Of a stretch of 64,000 nucleotides of DNA, positions 60,327 to 64,000 are shown piece after piece. The notes under the pieces were generated by a model that did no database searches, was not told the origin of the DNA, and saw only the letters and a list, made by a program, of their open reading frames with translations. Both the position numbers and the translations under genes were made by a program. Numbering within the stretch: position 1 is the stretch's first letter; the number at the start of each line of letters is the position of its first letter. The DNA is from CAVSUZ01 sp963791885 (lineage in GTDB: Bacteria; Pseudomonadota; Alphaproteobacteria; Acetobacterales; Acetobacteraceae), in contig CAWBUL010000004.1 of the NCBI GenBank assembly GCA_963791885.1, forward strand, positions 744,001 to 808,000, written 5' to 3'.

Positions 60327-61034
60327 ATGCCTGAAGTCATGTTTGCTGGTCCGGATGGCCGGCTGGAGGGACGGTATCATCACGCAAAGCGGCGCAATGC
60401 GCCCGTAGCGCTGATCCTGCACCCCCATCCGTTGCACGGTGGTACGATGAACAATCGTATCGCATTTACGATGTATCAGTCGTTCCAAAAGCTCGGCTTT
60501 TCCGTGATGCGTTTCAACTTCCGCGGTGTCGGACGAAGCCAGGGCCGCTATGACGGCGGCATCGGTGAAATCTCTGACGCCGCTGCGGCGCTGGATTGGA
60601 TGCAGGCCGTCAACCCCGGTCACAACGGGCTGTGGATCGCCGGATACTCTTTCGGCGCCTTCATCGGCATGCAGCTCCTGATGCGCCGTCCGGAAATCTC
60701 CGGTTGGGTCAGTATCGCGCCCCCCGCCAGCCATTACGATTTCGGCTTCCTCGCGCCGTGTCCCTGCGGTGGACTGATGATCCACGGCGATGCCGATGAG
60801 CTCGTTCCTGAGCCGTCCGTCCGTAAGCTGGTGGACAAGCTGAATACGCAGAAGGGCGTGAAGGTGGATTACCGCGTATTCAATGGCGCGGACCATGTCT
60901 TCGCCCACCATGCCGACCAGGTGAGCGAGGCCGTTGAAGAGCACGTGGCTGAGATGGCGTTCCGCACGCCAGTCCGGCAGCCTGCCGTCGCGCGCAAGGG
61001 CGCGAAGGTGCACATGGAGCTCGCCGCCGACTAG
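60327..61034 (+). CDS. Alpha/beta hydrolase
   Basis: The 235 residues show an alpha/beta hydrolase fold: LILHPHPLHGGTMNNRIAFT, FNFRGVGRSQGRYD, nucleophile Ser in IAGYSFGAFIGMQLL (GxSxG), Asp in LMIHGDADELVPEP and His in GADHVFAHH. Relatives are conserved beside Fe-S assembly genes in many alphaproteobacteria, but their substrate is unknown. The HPHPLHGGTM.N motif is characteristic of this subgroup. An inverted repeat and a strong hairpin follow the stop. Confidence 0.92.
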   Translation: MPEVMFAGPDGRLEGRYHHAKRRNAPVALILHPHPLHGGTMNNRIAFTMYQSFQKLGFSVMRFNFRGVGRSQGRYDGGIGEISDAAAALDWMQAVNPGHNGLWIAGYSFGAFIGMQLLMRRPEISGWVSIAPPASHYDFGFLAPCPCGGLMIHGDADELVPEPSVRKLVDKLNTQKGVKVDYRVFNGADHVFAHHADQVSEAVEEHVAEMAFRTPVRQPAVARKGAKVHMELAAD

Positions 61035-61079
61035 AGCGTGATCGCTGGAGCCGGCATCGCTGGACGCGTGAATCACGCT
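61035..61079. repeat. Inverted repeat AGCGTGAT/ATCACGCT
   Basis: Eight-base perfect arms at 61035-61042 and 61072-61079 enclose a 29 bp loop, directly after the alpha/beta hydrolase stop. The spacer is long for a terminator; similar palindromic units are dispersed in some Rhodospirillales genomes. Its role is open. Confidence 0.5.
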
Positions 61080-61099
61080 ATCAAACAGCGACCTCAAGC

Positions 61100-61128
61100 G
61101 TTTCGGGCGGACACGGCCCGCCCGAAAC
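61100..61128. terminator. Strong hairpin between the hydrolase and CDF genes
   Basis: Arms GTTTCGGGCGG and CCGCCCGAAAC pair perfectly over 11 bp with a 7-base loop. No T-run follows, so either it is a T-less terminator for the hydrolase gene or, lying 19 bp before the next start, it acts on the leader of the metal exporter mRNA. Confidence 0.6.
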
Positions 61129-61147
61129 CACTCTGAGAGCGAGCAGC

Positions 61148-62059
61148 GTGCCACACGACCACGCGGCCGAGCATACGGGCTCGCACGCATTCGGCCTCCC
61201 CTTCGCGGTTGGTATCGCGCTGAACGCTGCCTATGTGCTGATCGAGGCCGCCGCAGGTTTCGCCATTCACTCGGTCGCGCTGCTCGCCGATGCAGGCCAC
61301 AACCTGGGCGACGTGATCGCGCTTAGCGCTGCTTGGCTGGCGGCATGGCTCGGAACGCGTACCCCGACGGGCCAATACACCTATGGCCTTCGCCGCGCCT
61401 CCATCCTCGCCGCCCTCGCCAACGCCATCATCCTGCTCGTGGTCACCGGCGGTATCGGTTGGGCGGCCATCGAACGCCTGATCACACCCGAACCCACCGG
61501 CGGAGGCACCATCATCGTCGTGGCGGTCGCGGGGATCGTGGTGAACGGGGTGACCGCGCTCCTGTTCATGAGCGGGCGCGGACAGGATCTGAACATTCGT
61601 GCGGCGTTCATGCACATGGCTGCCGATGCCTCTCTTGCCGCTGGCGTGGCCATCGCCGGCGCCGTCATTCTCCTCACGGGCTGGCTTCGCGTGGATCCAG
61701 CGGTCAGTCTCGGGATCAGCGTCGTCATCGTCGTGAGCACCTGGGGATTGCTGCGCGAGTCGGTGAATTACTCGCTTGACGCCGTGCCCCCAGGCATCAA
61801 CCAGAAGCAAGTGAGCCTCTATTTGAGTTCGCTGCCCGGCGTGGTTGAAGTGCATGATCTCCACATCTGGGGCATGAGCACGACCGAAACCGCGCTGACG
61901 GCGCATCTGGTGCGCATGGATGCGCGCGACGATGACGACCTGCTGCACCGAATCACCCACGAGGTGCGCGAGCGGTTCAACATCTGCCACGCGACGGTGC
62001 AGCTTGAGACGCCTGAGCATGCGCATGCCTGCGAGTTGCGGCCGGATCACGTCGTCTGA
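61148..62059 (+). CDS. Cation diffusion facilitator (CzcD/ZitB-like) metal exporter
   Basis: The GTG start follows GAGAGCGAGC. The 303 residues have six membrane helices with the CDF metal-site motifs ALLADAGHNLGDVIALSAAW (helix 2, HxxxD) and AFMHMAADASLAAGVAI (helix 5, HxxxD). A His-poor loop and a cytoplasmic domain follow (SLPGVVEVHDLHIWGMSTTE, HATVQLETPEHAHAC). CDF proteins export Zn2+, Co2+ or Cd2+ against protons. The HN/HM residue pairs fit Zn/Co. A hairpin lies in the leader. Confidence 0.94.
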   Translation: MPHDHAAEHTGSHAFGLPFAVGIALNAAYVLIEAAAGFAIHSVALLADAGHNLGDVIALSAAWLAAWLGTRTPTGQYTYGLRRASILAALANAIILLVVTGGIGWAAIERLITPEPTGGGTIIVVAVAGIVVNGVTALLFMSGRGQDLNIRAAFMHMAADASLAAGVAIAGAVILLTGWLRVDPAVSLGISVVIVVSTWGLLRESVNYSLDAVPPGINQKQVSLYLSSLPGVVEVHDLHIWGMSTTETALTAHLVRMDARDDDDLLHRITHEVRERFNICHATVQLETPEHAHACELRPDHVV

Positions 62060-62064
62060 CAATT

Positions 62065-62427
62065 ATGGTGCCATCTCCCGCCGAGATCGGTGCCGAGGCG
62101 GTCGTGGCCAATCTCGTTCTGTGGCTGAAACTTGCCCTCGAGGCGGTGGGAGCCCTGATCATCGGCTTCGGCATGGTTCTCGCCGGGCTGCAATTCCTGC
62201 GCCACCCGCTTGCATCCAATCTCGCTGCCTTTGCTTACGTGCGGCTCACGTTCGCACGCTTCCTCGCGATCGCGCTGGAGTTCCAGCTTGGCGCGGATAT
62301 CCTCTCCACCGCGGTCGCGCCGAGCTGGGATGCCATCGGCAAACTGGCAGCAATCGCCGTCATACGGACCGCGCTGAATTACTTCCTCAGCCGGGAAATG
62401 CCTCAGGAAGGACTGCCCGCTCCCTGA
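62065..62427 (+). CDS. DUF1622 membrane protein
   Basis: The 120 residues contain two or three membrane helices (LALEAVGALIIGFGMVLAGL, FLAIALEFQLGADILSTAVA) and the DUF1622 pattern R..FAR.L...LEFQL.ADIL.T..AP.W..IG.LA.IA.IRT.LN.FL. The family is a widespread, uncharacterised inner-membrane protein. It follows the CDF gene by 5 bp and is probably co-transcribed with it. Confidence 0.9.
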   Translation: MVPSPAEIGAEAVVANLVLWLKLALEAVGALIIGFGMVLAGLQFLRHPLASNLAAFAYVRLTFARFLAIALEFQLGADILSTAVAPSWDAIGKLAAIAVIRTALNYFLSREMPQEGLPAP

Positions 62428-62504
62428 ATCTTGTCGGCCAGCAGGCGCTTGTTGCGGCCGATGTGTGGCGACCGTAAAAACACCCAAGATCGAGGAAGCC
62501 AACG

Positions 62505-63240
62505 ATGAACGACGCCGTCGCCCGTTCCGACGACACATTTCCCGTTTCCAACCGCAACCGCCTTCGGCGCAAGCACGAGCGTGGCCGCCATGATCGCAAA
62601 TCCATCTACCAGATCCTCGATGCCGCGATGGTCTGCCACATCGCCTATGTGATCGACGGCCAGCCCTACTGCACGCCGACTGGGTTCTGGCGCGAAGGCG
62701 ATCATCTTTATTGGCACGGCTCGTCGGCCAGCCGCATGCTGCGCGCCGAGGCGCAGGGCATACCGGTCTGCCTGACAGTGACGCACATGGACGCCATCGT
62801 CACTCGCACGCTGCGGATTCAATCATTCGATCAACTACCGCGCGGTGATGGCCTTCGGCCATGCGCATAAAATCGAGGAGCGCGAAGACAAGCTCCGCGC
62901 CATGGATGCGTTCGTTGACCGCTTCTTCCCCGGCCGCTCGAAAGTGCTGCGCACGCCCACCGAACAGGAGATCAAGGCCACGACAATTCTGGGGATGGAG
63001 ATGGAGGAAGCGTCGGGTAAAATCCGCGATCTCGACGTGCATGATGAAGAAGATGATTACGCCGTTCCCGCCTGGACCGCGCTCATTCCGGTCCGCACGG
63101 TGATCGATGCCCCTGTGGAATGCCCGCGCCAGCATCCCGACGCGTCGCGCGACGCGAGCGGGCTCGGCGCGTATCAGCCGGGACGGCGCCTGGATGAACT
63201 GATGCTGGAGATGTACCGGCGTGAGTATCCGGAAGGTTAG
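62505..63240 (+). pseudogene. PNPOx-like flavin-binding split-barrel protein with one frameshift
   Basis: The first frame (62505 to about 62815) gives RKSIYQILDAAMVCHIAYVI, QPYCTPTGFWREGDHLYWHG and SSASRMLRAEAQGIPVCLTV. The family then continues R..FNHS.NYR; this sequence (GFNHSINYRAVMAFGHAHKI) is found in the +1 frame, from about 62815 to the stop at 63240 (ending LMLEMYRREYPEG). The full protein would be about 245 residues. A single base change separates the two; the rest is well preserved, so sequencing error is possible. Relatives bind FMN or heme; the function is unknown. Confidence 0.85.
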
Positions 63241-63264
63241 AGCGCTCTGCCGAACTGGCTTGCC

Positions 63265-63669
63265 TCAACGCGCGCGATCGATGTCCGTTCTGGAAAAATC
63301 GTCGCCCTTGAAAAGCAGCTTGGCCCCATTCGCGCGTGCACACGCATAAGCAAAGTAGTCGCCCATATTCAGGGCTGCGGGATGGCGAGCCTGGCCAAAC
63401 GTCGCGTAGACCTGGGTTGCAATGTAGAACTCGCGTTCGCCGATGCCGACAAGCGTCAGTCCGTTCGGCACGCGGAAACTTTGTACCTCCGCTTCAGCCG
63501 AGGAAACTGAATACGAGTAGGTCCGGCACAAACCGGCGACGCTCTCCCACAAAGAGATGGCGGAGCAGAGCCGTCCTTCCTCTCGCTCGAGCCGATCCGC
63601 CAGATCGTCCGCGTCACTCTCACCCGTCATCATTGAAATCATCGCGGAGGCATCGACGAAAATCGTCAC
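63265..63669 (-). CDS. vapC: VapC-like PIN-domain toxin
   Basis: The GTG start overlaps the antitoxin stop. The 134 residues show the PIN pattern: first Asp in MTIFVDASAMISMM, Glu in ISLWESVAGL, and acidic residues in ALNMGDYFAYACARANGAKL and LLFKGDDFSRTDI. VapC enzymes cut RNA, often initiator tRNA or rRNA. The order antitoxin then toxin with overlapping ends is usual. Confidence 0.93.
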   Translation of the reverse strand: MTIFVDASAMISMMTGESDADDLADRLEREEGRLCSAISLWESVAGLCRTYSYSVSSAEAEVQSFRVPNGLTLVGIGEREFYIATQVYATFGQARHPAALNMGDYFAYACARANGAKLLFKGDDFSRTDIDRAR

Positions 63670-63905
63670 GTCTCGCCCGATAGCTCGTCAAAAAATGCCT
63701 TATCGGCAACCTGACCTGTCGGCGGCGGCAAAGGATGCTCCCGCCGCCAGGCGGCAATCCGTTCGCGCAATGGAATCGCTCGGGCAATCCGGTCAAGCTC
63801 AGCCTGGACCGCCTGCCTGACGGCTTCTTGCTTGGTAATTCCGCGCTTCGCGGCCAGCTCTGCCACCAGCCCGGCGGTCGCGTCGTCCTTGATGAACAGG
63901 GGCAT
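63666..63905 (-). CDS. vapB: VapB-like antitoxin
   Basis: Start at 63905 (MPLFIKDDATAGLVAELAAK). The 79 residues match the Rv0623/PSK-type VapB family: short strand and helix (ITKQEAVRQAVQAELDRIAR) for DNA binding, then a tail (DKAFFDELSGET) that would occupy the toxin site. It overlaps vapC by 4 bp. The promoter lies near the right edge of the window. Confidence 0.88.
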   Translation of the reverse strand: MPLFIKDDATAGLVAELAAKRGITKQEAVRQAVQAELDRIARAIPLRERIAAWRREHPLPPPTGQVADKAFFDELSGET

Positions 63906-64000
63906 CAGCACGTCCTCAGGGGAGGATATCCAACTTGGTATAGACGGATATCCACTCCATTTCAGTAGGTGTTCCCTCACCCCCCGCCGAATTGCACCTC

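Overview
The window is GC-rich and reads as the chromosome of an alphaproteobacterium, most likely of the Rhodospirillales/Acetobacteraceae. Support for this is a GcrA-family cell-cycle regulator, a phosphoketolase paired with acetate kinase, a cysE-nifS-iscS-fdx-mnmA order, and an acetan-like exopolysaccharide (EPS) locus. The genus is an inference and cannot be fixed from this sequence.

Layout. (1) 1-1131: the 3' end of clpA. (2) 1153-11980, minus strand: a compact catabolic operon. It runs from a Tat-exported peptide/opine-type binding protein through two DppBC-like permeases and a fused DppDF ATPase to a TMADH/Old-Yellow-Enzyme-type demethylase, a DAO-type FAD oxidoreductase (frameshifted) and a DddP-like M24 metalloenzyme. 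A small NTF2-like secreted protein follows. The proteins suggest uptake and demethylation or cleavage of an N-methylated or sulfonium/betaine-like compound. (3) 12075-16264: ackA and phosphoketolase, divergent, then a cupin. (4) 16277-24021: an eroded region with a GMC oxidoreductase, remnants of a recombinase and a dihydrodipicolinate-synthase-like gene, a tauD-like gene split by two complete insertion sequences, and a frameshifted tyrosine integrase lying next to a tRNA-Lys 3' fragment.

(5) 24216-25310: a hypothetical gene and gcrA. (6) 25715-41272: the EPS locus. It holds an initiating glycosyl-phosphate transferase, a Wzc/GumC-like co-polymerase, a P-loop partner with a degenerate Walker A, a carrier-like/thioesterase protein, an acyltransferase, GT4, flippase, polymerase and GT2. 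Two proteins share the same uncharacterised domain: one is encoded inside the locus on the opposite strand, and the other is fused to a large beta-helix repeat protein just beyond the locus. This pair is the best candidate for something undescribed. (7) 41273-44512: insertion-sequence debris. (8) 44513-47556: an SDR, a decayed second SDR, an aldo/keto reductase, a tautomerase and a DUF1127 protein.

(9) 47597-54151: a degenerate prophage or integrative element (DUF2815, DUF2800 nuclease, broken SNF2 helicase, SprT, small DNA-binding protein, integrase) anchored at an intact tRNA-Met. (10) 54152-60009: tRNA-Met and the Fe-S/thiouridine module mnmA-fdx-iscS-nifS-cysE. A RES-Xre toxin-antitoxin pair sits on the opposite strand between iscS and the nifS-like gene. 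(11) 60327-63905: an alpha/beta hydrolase, a CDF metal exporter, a DUF1622 protein, a frameshifted PNPOx-like flavoprotein and a VapBC pair. Several single-base frame breaks occur. In the mobile regions they look like decay, but in the DAO and PNPOx genes sequencing or assembly error is a real alternative.
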